Assembly (NCBI GenBank): GCA_919901555.1
Contig: CAKKPG010000140.1
Coordinates: forward strand, 1 to 48,189
DNA: 48,189 nt
Direction of reading: 5' to 3'
Source: Nitrospiria bacterium
GTDB taxonomy: Bacteria > Nitrospirota > UBA9217
Shown here: positions 6,321 through 15,052 of the stretch, piece by piece
Layout of the letters: the number at the start of each line of letters is the position of its first letter
How positions within the stretch are numbered: position 1 is the first letter of the stretch
The notes under the pieces: generated by a model
What the model saw: only the letters and a program-made list of their open reading frames with translations
Told to the model about the DNA's origin: nothing
The model's database searches: none
Made by a program: the position numbers and the translations under genes

Positions 6321-6348
6321 TGCCCCCTTCAATTGATAGAAGGGGGCA
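6321..6348 (-). terminator. Hairpin terminator after pckG
   Basis: TGCCCCCTTC (6321-6330) pairs perfectly with GAAGGGGGCA (6339-6348) across an 8-base loop. On the minus strand it lies about 60 bases past the pckG stop and is followed by a T-rich stretch (TTGTTGTCTTT). Confidence 0.65.
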
Positions 6349-6409
6349 GCGATCCAGGGGGGCGTTAAAACTGCTCATTATAATGCTGCGTATAGCCGGC
6401 GGCGAAAAC

Positions 6410-8197
6410 TTACCCCAGCCTTTTCCTGAACTCCTCAAGCTGCTTTTTCAAACGCTCCGGCAGTCGGCTCCCGAACAGCGCAAAGTGCTTCTCGATGTCC
6501 GGGACCTCGGCCTTCCACTCCTTCAGGTCCACATTCATAAGGGCCTTCATATTGCCGGACGATATGTCGAGTCCGGAAAGATCGAGATCCCCTTCCTTCG
6601 GCATCAGCCCAATCGGCGTTTCTTTGGCCCCTATCTTGCCGTCCACGCGCTGGCACATCCATTTGAGCATCCGGCTGTTGTCGCTGAACCCGGGCCACAG
6701 GAACCTGCCTTCCGGGCTCTTCCGAAACCAGTTCACGTAGAAGATCTTCGGGGCCTTCGCCCCCAGCGTGTCCCCCATGGTGAACCAGTGCGTGAAGTAG
6801 TCGCCCATATGGTAGCCGCAGAAAGGTTTCATGGCAAACGGGTCCCGCCGCAGGTTGCCGACGGCGCCGATGTTCGCGGAGGTGGTCTCGGATGCGGCGG
6901 TCGCGCCCATGAACACGCCGTGGTCCCAGGAATATGCCTCGGTCACGAGCGGCACAACGCTGCTCCTCCTGCCGCCGAAGATGAAGATGTCGATGGCTAC
7001 GCCCTCGGGATTTTCCCAGTCCGGGCAGATGATCGGGCACTGCGAGGCCGGGGCGGTGAAGCGCGCGTTCGCGTGGGCCGCGTCGTCCTTGCTCGCGGGC
7101 GTCCAGTCGCGGCCTTTCCAGTCTATGGCATGGGCCGGAGAATCATCGGTCATGCCCTCCCACCACACATCGCCGTCGTCGGTGAGGGCGCAGTTCGTGA
7201 AGATGACGTCCTTCTTGAGCGTGTCCATGGCCATGGGGTTCGTGCCGTAGGATGTGCCTGGCGCGACCCCGAAGAACCCGGCCTCGGGGTTGATGGCGTG
7301 CAGCCTGTTGTCCCCGCGGACCTTCATCCAGGCGATATCGTCGCCGATGCACTCGCATTTCCATCCTTTTATGGACGGCTGCATCATGGCGAGGTTCGTC
7401 TTGCCGCAGGCCGACGGGAACGCGGCCGCGATGTGGTAGCGCTTCCCTTCCGGGCTCGTGAGCCGCAGGATCAGCATGTGCTCGGCCATCCAGCCTTCAT
7501 GCCGCGCCATGTTCGATGCGATGCGAAGGGCGAGGCACTTTTTCCCGAGCAGGGCATTGCCGCCGTAGCCCGAGCCGTAGGACCAGATCAGGTTCTCCTC
7601 CGGGAAATGGCTGATATACTTTTTCTCGATCGGGGCGCAGGGCCACAGGGCGTCCTTCTGTCCGGGCGCGAGCGGCGCTCCGATGGAGTGCAGACACGGA
7701 ATAAATTCGCCCTTTTCACCAAGCACGTCCAGCACCTTCGCGCTGACCCGGGTCATGATGTGCATATTGCATACGACATAGGGACTGTCGGTCAGCTCAA
7801 CGCCGATCTTCGCGATGGGAGAACCAATGGGACCCATGGAGAAGGGGATGACGTACATCGTCCGGCCTTTCATACAGCCCTGGTACAGTCCCCGCATGGT
7901 CTTCTTGAGCTCGTCGGGATGGACCCAGTTGTTCGTGGGGCCGGCCTCTTCCTGCGAGCGCGTGCTGATGTAGGTGCGGTCCTCCACGCGGGCTACGTCG
8001 CTGGGGTCGGTGCGGAACAGGAAGCTGTTCGGCCGCTTCTTGAGCGGGACCGCCATGCCGCGCTCCAACATGAGCGCCATCATCCGGCCGTACTCTGCTT
8101 TTGATCCGTCACACCAGGTGATCGAGTCGGGCCGACAGAGGTCAGCGACCTCCTTCACCCAGGTGTTCAGTTTTTCATTCCTTGATCCGCTCTTCAT
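6410..8197 (-). CDS. pckG: Phosphoenolpyruvate carboxykinase (GTP)
   Basis: A 595-residue cytosolic enzyme converting oxaloacetate and GTP to PEP, GDP and CO2 (EC 4.1.1.32). Motifs of the GTP class are clear: the P-loop [10 protein letters not shown] at about 261-270 with the mobile-loop Cys264, kinase-2 GDDIAWM at 285-291, [15 protein letters not shown] near 207-221, and the metal and substrate segment around MHIMTRVS at 145-152. Length matches the family (about 600). The ATG at 8197 is chosen because GAGGAG lies eight bases upstream; a TTG two codons earlier is too close to it. It is monocistronic, bounded by hairpins at 8351-8374 and 6321-6348. The GTP type is usual in many anaerobic delta-proteobacteria and Nitrospirota. 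Confidence 0.97.
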   Translation of the reverse strand: MKSGSRNEKLNTWVKEVADLCRPDSITWCDGSKAEYGRMMALMLERGMAVPLKKRPNSFLFRTDPSDVARVEDRTYISTRSQEEAGPTNNWVHPDELKKTMRGLYQGCMKGRTMYVIPFSMGPIGSPIAKIGVELTDSPYVVCNMHIMTRVSAKVLDVLGEKGEFIPCLHSIGAPLAPGQKDALWPCAPIEKKYISHFPEENLIWSYGSGYGGNALLGKKCLALRIASNMARHEGWMAEHMLILRLTSPEGKRYHIAAAFPSACGKTNLAMMQPSIKGWKCECIGDDIAWMKVRGDNRLHAINPEAGFFGVAPGTSYGTNPMAMDTLKKDVIFTNCALTDDGDVWWEGMTDDSPAHAIDWKGRDWTPASKDDAAHANARFTAPASQCPIICPDWENPEGVAIDIFIFGGRRSSVVPLVTEAYSWDHGVFMGATAASETTSANIGAVGNLRRDPFAMKPFCGYHMGDYFTHWFTMGDTLGAKAPKIFYVNWFRKSPEGRFLWPGFSDNSRMLKWMCQRVDGKIGAKETPIGLMPKEGDLDLSGLDISSGNMKALMNVDLKEWKAEVPDIEKHFALFGSRLPERLKKQLEEFRKRLG

Positions 8198-8350
8198 AAC
8201 CAAATCTCCTCAGCCCCCCTCTCCGCGTCCCCTGAGGCATCCCCTGGGGCGTCCCCATGATGCCATGGGGGAAAACCTCATTTTAATCCATGAGTAAACA
8301 ATACGAGGCGGGGGAATAGGGCGTATTATGCGCGATTGGAGGGGAAAAGT

Positions 8351-8374
8351 AAAGGGGGCTTTGCTGCCCCCTTT
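8351..8374 (-). terminator. Hairpin terminator after the barrel gene
   Basis: AAAGGGGGC (8351-8359) pairs perfectly with GCCCCCTTT (8366-8374). On the minus strand it follows the stop of the outer-membrane gene by about 20 bases and is succeeded by ACTTTTCC. It probably ends the four-gene envelope operon before pckG. Confidence 0.7.
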
Positions 8375-8396
8375 GCTGGAGTTATGACATGGCCGG

Positions 8397-9602
8397 TTAC
8401 ATCTCCCACTTCACGCCGGCCATGACCTGGTAGCGGTCATAGTCGTAGCGCAGGTCCGTGGAGTTCTGGTTCCAGTACTTGTACTCGGCCCAGAGACCCC
8501 ACTGTTTGTCGAGTGCGAAGTCGCCCTTGACCCGCGCTTCTATGCCGTCATAGGTCTTCTGAGGCTGACCGGAAACATCGAAGGCGAATGCGTTCGGATA
8601 GTCACGATCCCAGTACGTGAACCACGCCTGAAGCTTCATCCCTTTTCCCTCTCTCGTGATGATACGGATACGGTATTCATTCTTGGTGTAATCATTGTAG
8701 CCCACATAGTCATCGTTCCTGATGATATAGTTATAGTCAAGGTAGACCACGAGCCAATCGGCGAGCTTGTTTCGAAGCGTTACGCCGAAATCGTGGTACT
8801 GGTACACCAATGTCGTCGTACTAAAAGTCGTATTTAATTCCCTCGCGTGACGGTCGGTGTAGTCCTTCACGTAATAGGCATAGCTGAGGTTCGCCTTTGA
8901 GCGCTTGCCGAGCGGTACGTCGACGTCGGCTCCCAACTCGTAGTAGGTGTGGTCCTGCTGGACCGTGCCCACGGGGTCAGGGTAATTGCGGTCCTCGATC
9001 TCGGCGTGAATACGGTAGGGTAACGACGCGATGCGTTTCTCGTACTCGGCCTCCAGCCCGATGCTGTTATAGCTATAGCGGTCTCCTCCTACGCCTTCCA
9101 CGCCGTCATCGCGGTTCACATAGGTGTCTCGATGGAAACCGAGGAACGGGCCGACGTAGAAGGTGTCCTCGCGCCGCTCCTTCTTGCCGAGCACGAACTC
9201 CAGCCCCGCCTTCAGCGTACTGTCGTATTCGTCGGCTTTGTCCGTGTCCGACTCCGGGTAGATGTCGGCATTCAGCTTGAATGAGGTGAGGAACCGGCTT
9301 TTCGCATTGAGATCGGCGGAATGTTTTGCCTTCAAGGAAAGCGGGATGAAAAATCCTGTCTGGATAACCGTTGGTTGAAAAACGCCCTGGGCGAAATCAA
9401 AATAACCGGCGCTCGGCGCCAGGTAGGCGTTACTGTCGTAGCCGATGCCGATTTCAGCCTCGACAACATATGGCTCTTCCGCTGCGGCTTTGGGCGCCGC
9501 CCGTTTCACGTCATCCTTCTCTTCTGCCGGCGCTGCGAGCGGCGTGGCCACTGCGGCAGCCAGCAATGCCGCGGTCAAAACCGCTTTTATTTTCGTATGC
9601 AT
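8397..9602 (-). CDS. Outer-membrane beta-barrel protein
   Basis: A 401-residue exported protein. The start at 9602 has GGGAGG upstream and gives a clean signal peptide (HTKIKAVLTAALLAAAVATPLA, cleavage near APA-EE). The mature part is rich in alternating aromatic and polar strands (YDSNAYLAPS, NLSYAYYVKDY, VVYLDYNYIIRND, LWAEYKYWNQN) and ends DRYQVMAGVKWEM, typical of a barrel closing strand although the last residue is Met. I see no known porin motif. It is the last gene of an operon with a TPR protein, an ATP-grasp ligase and a transglutaminase-like membrane protein, only 16 bases after the TPR gene. It may be the outer-membrane component of that system, perhaps modified by it or exporting its product. 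Confidence 0.75.
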   Translation of the reverse strand: MHTKIKAVLTAALLAAAVATPLAAPAEEKDDVKRAAPKAAAEEPYVVEAEIGIGYDSNAYLAPSAGYFDFAQGVFQPTVIQTGFFIPLSLKAKHSADLNAKSRFLTSFKLNADIYPESDTDKADEYDSTLKAGLEFVLGKKERREDTFYVGPFLGFHRDTYVNRDDGVEGVGGDRYSYNSIGLEAEYEKRIASLPYRIHAEIEDRNYPDPVGTVQQDHTYYELGADVDVPLGKRSKANLSYAYYVKDYTDRHARELNTTFSTTTLVYQYHDFGVTLRNKLADWLVVYLDYNYIIRNDDYVGYNDYTKNEYRIRIITREGKGMKLQAWFTYWDRDYPNAFAFDVSGQPQKTYDGIEARVKGDFALDKQWGLWAEYKYWNQNSTDLRYDYDRYQVMAGVKWEM

Positions 9603-9618
9603 GTGTTCCCTCCCTGAG

Positions 9619-11547
9619 CTATGGTTTCTGCTGAATCGCATTCAGCTCTTGTTTGATCTTGTCATTCTTCGGCTCCAGACGGAGCGCCTTTTCAAGCTCC
9701 GTCCGCGCCTCGCCGGTCCGGCCTGCTTTTTTCAATACTCCCGCAAGCTGGACGCGCAGCTTGGCATTGGTGGCGTCGGCGGTCACCGCCTGTTCCAAAA
9801 TTTTTATCGCTTCAGCATGATCCCCCCTCTCTTCGAGAACCTGCGCGAGATGCTGCATGGCCTTGACGTTGTCGGGCTCGAGCTTGAGCGCCCTGCGCAG
9901 CGACTCCTCCGCCTTGCTCAGTTCCCCGGTCTCTTCATAGGCGAGCCCGAGGTTGGTCCACGCCAGGGCGTAGGTGTCGTCTTTGGCAAGGAGTGTGCGG
10001 TATTCCCGAATCGCTTCGGCGTACTGCTTCTTCTTCGCGTAGCGCACGGCAAGGTTGAGCCTCGCCTGTGGATACTCCGGACGTATCACGAGCGCTTTTT
10101 GATAGGCGGCGATTGCCTCGTCTTCCTTCTTCCACCGCGTATAGAGGATGCCGAGATTGAACCAGGCCTGCTCGTAGTTCGGTTCGTGCTTGAGTGCCGT
10201 TTTGAATGCCGGTGCCGCATTGTCCCACTGTTTCTGGCGCATGTACGCCAAGCCGAGGTTGTACCAGGCCTCGGGATAGGCTTCGCGCAGCTTGATCGCC
10301 TTTCGATAGCCTGCCACGGCCTCGGCATATTCCTTCCGCGCGACACGGACGAGGCCGATGTTGAGGTGCGCCTCGGGGTAGTCTCCCCTGCGCAGATCCA
10401 GGGCCTTGCGGTATTCACGGAGCGCGCCGTCATGATCCTTTTCGCCGTACGCGGCCCTGCCGAGGTTGAAGCGGCTCTCGGCGTGGAGCGGATCGCGTTT
10501 GAGGATCCACTGGAATTCAGCGCGCGCCTCCGCCCAGCGCTTGTCCGCGAGCAGCAGCAGCCCCAGGTTGTAGCGCGCCTTGGCGTATTCGGGATTATAC
10601 TGGATCGCCTTGCGGTAGGCATCCTCCGCTGCCTTCCGGTCGCCGAAGCTCGTCTGCATGAGGCCGAGGTTGAAGTAGGCGGGAGGATAGTTCGGCTTGA
10701 GCTCAAGGGCCTTGTCGATCTGGGCCTGCGCGCGCTTGCGGCCCGCGGGAGTGTTCGGCTCCAGCGATGCAAGGCCGAAGCGGGGCTCGATAGAGTCGGG
10801 CTTGAGCCGGATCGCGGCTTCGAAGCTTTTTCGCGCCTGTTCCTTCTTGTCAGGGCCGAGGCTGCGATATGCAATGCCAAGATTGTAGAGCGCCCGCGCC
10901 TTGCGCTCGCCCGCGGCCTTTTCCGACGCCTTTTCGAGCACAGCGGCGGCCTTCCGATAGTCCTTAAGCCTCGTCAGGGCGACGCCCAGGTTGTAGTGCG
11001 CCTCGAAGTGGTGCGGCATCCGGGCGATGAGCGCTTCATAATCCTTCACCGCCTCGGCGTAGCGGCCGGTCTGGGAATAGACGAGACCGCGGTTGAAATA
11101 GGCCCGGGGATACGCGGGTTTCGTGCGGAGAGCGCGGTTGAACTCTTCGAGCGCCTTCTGACGGTCGCCCTTGTGGTAATACAGGACCCCGAGGTCGTTG
11201 TGCGTCTGCGACGTGGCGCCGCGGGCCAGGATGGCTCGGTAGCGTTTCTCCGCCTCGTCCCACTTTTTCTCGGTCATGAGCCGGGCTGCTTCTCGGTACA
11301 GCGGGTCTGATGCGCTCTCCGTCGAAAGCTCGGGCATGTCCTCCCGGGCCTCGCCGGCTGCCTCTGCGTCGGTACGCACAGCGGCGGTGTCCGGAATGTC
11401 GATCACCGTGACTCGCTGCGCGTCGAAGGTCGCCTTGAACTGCACGTACAGCAGGACGAGAAAGAGGACCGCGATGATGATGACTACGGGGACGAAGCTT
11501 TCGCGGAGGATGCGGTATTTCGAATCAGACATGCCTGCTTTCCTCAT
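9619..11547 (-). CDS. Membrane-anchored TPR protein
   Basis: A 642-residue protein with one N-terminal membrane helix (VPVVIIIAVLFLVLLYVQF, residues about 19-37) and a periplasmic part made almost entirely of about fifteen tetratricopeptide repeats from residue 85 to the end. Each has the A-x-x-x-x-x-A and Y/F-N-L-G pattern (for example YPRAYFNRGLVYSQTGRYAEA). TPR solenoids assemble protein complexes. The ATG at 11547 overlaps the stop of the ATP-grasp gene (ATGA). A second ATG at 11532 (MSDSKYR) also has an AGGA site, so the first five residues are uncertain. It probably scaffolds the ligase/transglutaminase system encoded just upstream and the barrel downstream. Confidence 0.85.
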   Translation of the reverse strand: MRKAGMSDSKYRILRESFVPVVIIIAVLFLVLLYVQFKATFDAQRVTVIDIPDTAAVRTDAEAAGEAREDMPELSTESASDPLYREAARLMTEKKWDEAEKRYRAILARGATSQTHNDLGVLYYHKGDRQKALEEFNRALRTKPAYPRAYFNRGLVYSQTGRYAEAVKDYEALIARMPHHFEAHYNLGVALTRLKDYRKAAAVLEKASEKAAGERKARALYNLGIAYRSLGPDKKEQARKSFEAAIRLKPDSIEPRFGLASLEPNTPAGRKRAQAQIDKALELKPNYPPAYFNLGLMQTSFGDRKAAEDAYRKAIQYNPEYAKARYNLGLLLLADKRWAEARAEFQWILKRDPLHAESRFNLGRAAYGEKDHDGALREYRKALDLRRGDYPEAHLNIGLVRVARKEYAEAVAGYRKAIKLREAYPEAWYNLGLAYMRQKQWDNAAPAFKTALKHEPNYEQAWFNLGILYTRWKKEDEAIAAYQKALVIRPEYPQARLNLAVRYAKKKQYAEAIREYRTLLAKDDTYALAWTNLGLAYEETGELSKAEESLRRALKLEPDNVKAMQHLAQVLEERGDHAEAIKILEQAVTADATNAKLRVQLAGVLKKAGRTGEARTELEKALRLEPKNDKIKQELNAIQQKP

Positions 11548-12443
11548 GTTCGCGCCCCTTCCAGAATGGAACGCAGTCCCCGGACGTTTGCGTTCTGGAT
11601 CTCGAGCCCCGGCCGGACGTTGATCTCGAGCAGGACCGGGCCGCCTTGAGAAATGGAGATGTCCACGCCGAGGTACTTGAGCGGCACGGCCCGGGCCGCG
11701 CGAAGGCTTATTTCGACCACCCGGTCCCAGTACGGAACGGCGCGGCCGATGAGGTCCACCCCGGTGTCCGGGTGCTTGTCCACGGGATCTCCTTTCAGGA
11801 CTGCATGGACCGTGCGGCCGCTCGCGAGGTCGATACCCGCGCCCACGGCGCCCTGGTGGAGATTCGCCCTTCCTTCGGACGCCTTCGTCGGGATGCGGGT
11901 CATGGACAGGACCGGCTCGTCGCGGTGCAGGATCACTCGCACGTCGGCGAGGCCGAAGGGGCTCAAAACATTCATCTCCTCGTGCTGCACGATGCGGGCT
12001 TCAATGAGGGCGCGGTCGTGGAGGTCAAAGGAGTAAACGCCGAACATAATGTCCGAGATGTGCTTCTTGATGTCATGGATGGAATAGACCTTTCCGCTCA
12101 CGCCGACCCAGTCCTCTCCCTGCCTGTCCGCGATCACGATGATGCCCCCGCCGCCCCTGCCCTGCGAAGGCTTGATCACAAAATCATGGTATGAGCCGAG
12201 GTCGCTCTCGAGGCCCCGGAGTTCGTAGAAGTGGCTGTAAACACGGTAGGTCTCCGGCACGGGCACGCCGACCCGCTTCATGATCTCTTTCGTTACGATC
12301 TTATCGTCGGCGACGGGAAAGTCCTTGCGCGCGTTGTTCGGGTAGATGTAGTCGAGGTTGCGCTGGTTCATGCCGAGCACCCGGAGGGCATGATTTCGCG
12401 CTGTCTTCCAGCTGAAGGACATTTTACGCTTTTCCTGTTTCAT
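11544..12443 (-). CDS. RimK-like ATP-grasp ligase (alpha-L-glutamate ligase-like)
   Basis: A 299-residue cytosolic ATP-grasp enzyme. Visible motifs: FVIKPSQGRGGGGI (the Lys and glycine-rich loop that binds ATP, about residues 88-101), and near the C-terminus GGPVLLEINVRPGLEIQNAN, giving the Glu and Asn metal ligands. This matches the alpha-L-glutamate ligase-related group (the TIGR02291 type) that is regularly encoded beside the transglutaminase/7TM protein. Known ATP-grasp ligases of this kind form amide bonds between amino acids or peptides; the substrate here is unknown. It overlaps both neighbours by four bases, so all three are translated together. Confidence 0.85.
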   Translation of the reverse strand: MKQEKRKMSFSWKTARNHALRVLGMNQRNLDYIYPNNARKDFPVADDKIVTKEIMKRVGVPVPETYRVYSHFYELRGLESDLGSYHDFVIKPSQGRGGGGIIVIADRQGEDWVGVSGKVYSIHDIKKHISDIMFGVYSFDLHDRALIEARIVQHEEMNVLSPFGLADVRVILHRDEPVLSMTRIPTKASEGRANLHQGAVGAGIDLASGRTVHAVLKGDPVDKHPDTGVDLIGRAVPYWDRVVEISLRAARAVPLKYLGVDISISQGGPVLLEINVRPGLEIQNANVRGLRSILEGART

Positions 12444-14041
12444 TTCGGCGCCTCAAAAATGAGCCGCCGGAAGCGGACGAACTCGAGCATCCGCATGCCC
12501 ATCCACTTCCCGAGCCAGAGGTTAAGCGCAATCACGACGAGCAGGATCTCCGGGAAGGCGAGAACCATGCTCTGGAGGAAAAGGGAGTCCATGACCGCGT
12601 AGCATGCAGAAACGACCATGATCGTCACGAGCAGGATCTTTACGGCCGCGCGGAAACCCTGCTCCGTCTCGATGAGGGCGAACCGTTCCGCGGTGATGGC
12701 CAGGATGGCGATGGGGAACAGAGTGACATGCGCCAGCTCGAAGAGCCCGAATTGGACGCTCAGGATGGTCATGGTGAGCATGGTGATCACCACGCTGGTG
12801 AGCATCACGGCCATTTTGGGGGAGTGGAGGAGCTGCATCCAGTCCAGGGCCTTGCGGACGCCGGAGGAGAGGAGGATGATGAAGGTGAAGGCGGCCACGC
12901 CCCAGAGGAGCCCGGTCTCTCGCGCCGCTGCGGCGATGAGCGCCGGCAGGAACGTGCCGAAGGTCTCCACACCGATCACGTTTCTGAAGATGACCGTGAC
13001 CAGCGCGCCCAGCGGCAGCATGAGGATGATCTTGAGCAGGTTCTGGGAGATGCCGACCCGTTCAAAGATCTTGTACACGTTGAATATGTTCAGGTGCGAA
13101 GAGCTGAGCGCTTCCATGGCCTCGCGCCGGGGAACAAGGCGGCGAAGCATCTTGTAAAAGTACTGGAAGTTCACGTTCGCCGTGTGCTTGAAGAGCACGA
13201 GGTCGCCGTAGTAGAGGGTAAGGAAATTGGACGGGATCTCGGCGAAACGGTCGTTGATTGTGTCGAAGGGCACCCAGTGTCCGTTCACATACACCTCGAC
13301 CCACTGATGCGTCACCCGCTTGGTCCCCTGCTTCAGGATCAGCCCGCCCACGAGCCGCGCCGGAATGTTCAGCTTGCGCACGAGGGCTGCAAAGAGCCGG
13401 CTCTTGCCGTTACAACTCGCCTCGCCAAGCTTGAGCGCCGTCACGGCGTCGGTGTAGCCGGAAAAGTCCTTGTTCCTGAAATTGTCCTGAAGGCGGCGGT
13501 GGATGCGGGTGAGGGCCGAAAGGAGCGTCGGGTTCCGCTCGGGGATGATCCTGCGAAGCTCCTGCTCGATGAGCGGGTCGTTTACCTGGATGCCTTCGGT
13601 CGCTGCGAGGTGTTCGGCGAATTCCGCCGGATAGGACCTCGGAATTTCCAGGCGCTCGGGGATGCGGTAGCGGACGTGGCCGGCCTGGACCTGGAAGGAG
13701 TAGATGATGCTGTGCTGGCCGCGAACGTTTTCGGCCTTCCACGCCGCGATCCGGTTCTCCCCCTCGGACTGGATGGCCATGGCAAAGAGGCCTGACGAGT
13801 TCTGTTCGTCTGAGATGATCTGCCGCGCGTCGCTCCTGGGGAGATAGGTGGTGGTGGAGATGTCTTCTCCGTGTCCGTCCATCTGCATGCTCAGGTCTAC
13901 ATGGTAGCTGACGGCCGGGACGAGTCCTGCAAGGGGATAGTTCAGGACATACAGCTTATATCCCGCCATGCCGAGGGGAACAAGGGTGAGAAAGAGGAAA
14001 ACCGACAGGTATGCAATTCGCCGCGTTGCGTCCTTTTTCAA
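12440..14041 (-). CDS. Transglutaminase-like protein with 7TM C-terminus
   Basis: A 533-residue inner-membrane protein. TM helix 1 is at about 9-32. A periplasmic region follows and includes a transglutaminase-like domain with EASCNGKSRLFAAL (Cys210), VTHQWVEVY (His245) and WVPFDTIND (Asp260). Then come about seven TM helices from 335 to 515. This is the layout of the family named inactive transglutaminase fused to 7TM helices, yet a Cys-His-Asp set is present here. Translation starts at a TTG with GGGGAGG six to ten bases upstream. The stop overlaps the ATP-grasp gene. The family pairs with ATP-grasp ligases and peptidases in proposed peptide-modification systems; no peptidase is visible here. 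Confidence 0.85.
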   Translation of the reverse strand: MKKDATRRIAYLSVFLFLTLVPLGMAGYKLYVLNYPLAGLVPAVSYHVDLSMQMDGHGEDISTTTYLPRSDARQIISDEQNSSGLFAMAIQSEGENRIAAWKAENVRGQHSIIYSFQVQAGHVRYRIPERLEIPRSYPAEFAEHLAATEGIQVNDPLIEQELRRIIPERNPTLLSALTRIHRRLQDNFRNKDFSGYTDAVTALKLGEASCNGKSRLFAALVRKLNIPARLVGGLILKQGTKRVTHQWVEVYVNGHWVPFDTINDRFAEIPSNFLTLYYGDLVLFKHTANVNFQYFYKMLRRLVPRREAMEALSSSHLNIFNVYKIFERVGISQNLLKIILMLPLGALVTVIFRNVIGVETFGTFLPALIAAAARETGLLWGVAAFTFIILLSSGVRKALDWMQLLHSPKMAVMLTSVVITMLTMTILSVQFGLFELAHVTLFPIAILAITAERFALIETEQGFRAAVKILLVTIMVVSACYAVMDSLFLQSMVLAFPEILLVVIALNLWLGKWMGMRMLEFVRFRRLIFEAPK

Positions 14042-14247
14042 ACCGGTTCCTCCCCTGTCCGTAAGAAGCGCGCTGCCGCCTTCTCAGGAAAAATCGCCAA
14101 CTGACGAAGGTCGTATACTATACCTCTTTTTAGCGATTTTCCACTATTTTTTTGGTTAAAAATTTGGGATAGTCCAGTGGGAAAGGAGCAAGACTACCGT
14201 TGCCTGCCCAAACGCGGATGCGAAGCAACGGGAGGCATGGCTCCCTC

Positions 14248-15009
14248 TCAGCGCTGGATGCCTGCCTCCTCCATGATCACGCTGTATTTATAGCCTGACC
14301 CGAAATCCTTGTCCTTATACACGGTGCCTTTCATCGTCACCACGTCACCGACGGCCGGAAGGTCCTGGGACGTGGCCACGAGGTTGTGGGTTCCCTTGCC
14401 GGGGTCGCCGGTGCCGTCCTGGAGATGGATCCAGTTTTTGCCCATGATCCCTGCGGAAACCTTGACGACCTGCGCCCGCACAACGGCCGTTTTCTTGTTC
14501 AGCGCTGCGCCTTTCTCAGAGATCTCGCCCACGGTGTACGCGTCGGGGCCTTTGGCCTTGTCTACTTTGACGTTCTTGCCCGGAGAAGAAGCAGCGGCCT
14601 TGCTCACCGGCGCTTTGGCCGTCCCTGCCGAACCGTGCGCCCCGCTCTGCGCCGACAAGGGCCCGCCGGAAAATGTGATGACGGCGAATGTCCTGCCCAG
14701 GGTCTTGCTCGTAAAGTTTTCCATGGCCGGGCCGGGCTGCAAAGCCACCTTCTGCCCTACGGAGACCTTCATTTCCGGAACAGCAACCCACGTCTTTTTC
14801 CCGCCCTTCTCAAGGCGGACGTAGGTGTACCCGCCGGCGTTCATCGTCTCTACCACCTTGCCGGAAAGGCCGGACTCTTCCGTCGGAGCATTCGCTCCGG
14901 GTTTGAGCGGCGCCGGCACGCCGGGCGCCTTCGGCGGGGCCGCAAGGGCGCTCTCACTTCCCGGCAGCGCCAGGAGCGCAAGGATCAGAAAAAAAAGAGA
15001 CCGTTTCAT
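14248..15009 (-). CDS. Periplasmic protein with two OB-fold-like domains
   Basis: A 253-residue exported protein. The signal peptide is KRSLFFLILALLALPGSESALA. The first domain (about 47-115) has GKVVETMNAGGYTYVRLEKG followed by KKTWVAVPEMKVSVGQKV, an OB-like barrel. A low-complexity Ala/Ser/Pro linker follows. The second domain (about 160-250) has VVRAQVVKVSAGIMGKNWIH then LQDGTGD, and TMKGTVYKDKDFGSGYKYSV, the pattern of periplasmic nucleic-acid-binding-like OB folds often annotated only as DNA-binding. It lies 43 bases downstream of the nine-heme cytochrome and is probably cotranscribed. A role in electron transfer or cytochrome handling is inference from context. Confidence 0.7.
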   Translation of the reverse strand: MKRSLFFLILALLALPGSESALAAPPKAPGVPAPLKPGANAPTEESGLSGKVVETMNAGGYTYVRLEKGGKKTWVAVPEMKVSVGQKVALQPGPAMENFTSKTLGRTFAVITFSGGPLSAQSGAHGSAGTAKAPVSKAAASSPGKNVKVDKAKGPDAYTVGEISEKGAALNKKTAVVRAQVVKVSAGIMGKNWIHLQDGTGDPGKGTHNLVATSQDLPAVGDVVTMKGTVYKDKDFGSGYKYSVIMEEAGIQR

Positions 15010-15052
15010 AGGGACATTTCCTTTCTTGAACCGTAGTTATTTGGGTCGTCAA

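Noticed and set aside
14042-14247. A possible riboswitch between the OB-fold gene and the transglutaminase gene
   Set aside because: There is a short stem (CCGTTGC/GCAACGG) but the conserved core of GEMM or other riboswitches I know is missing.
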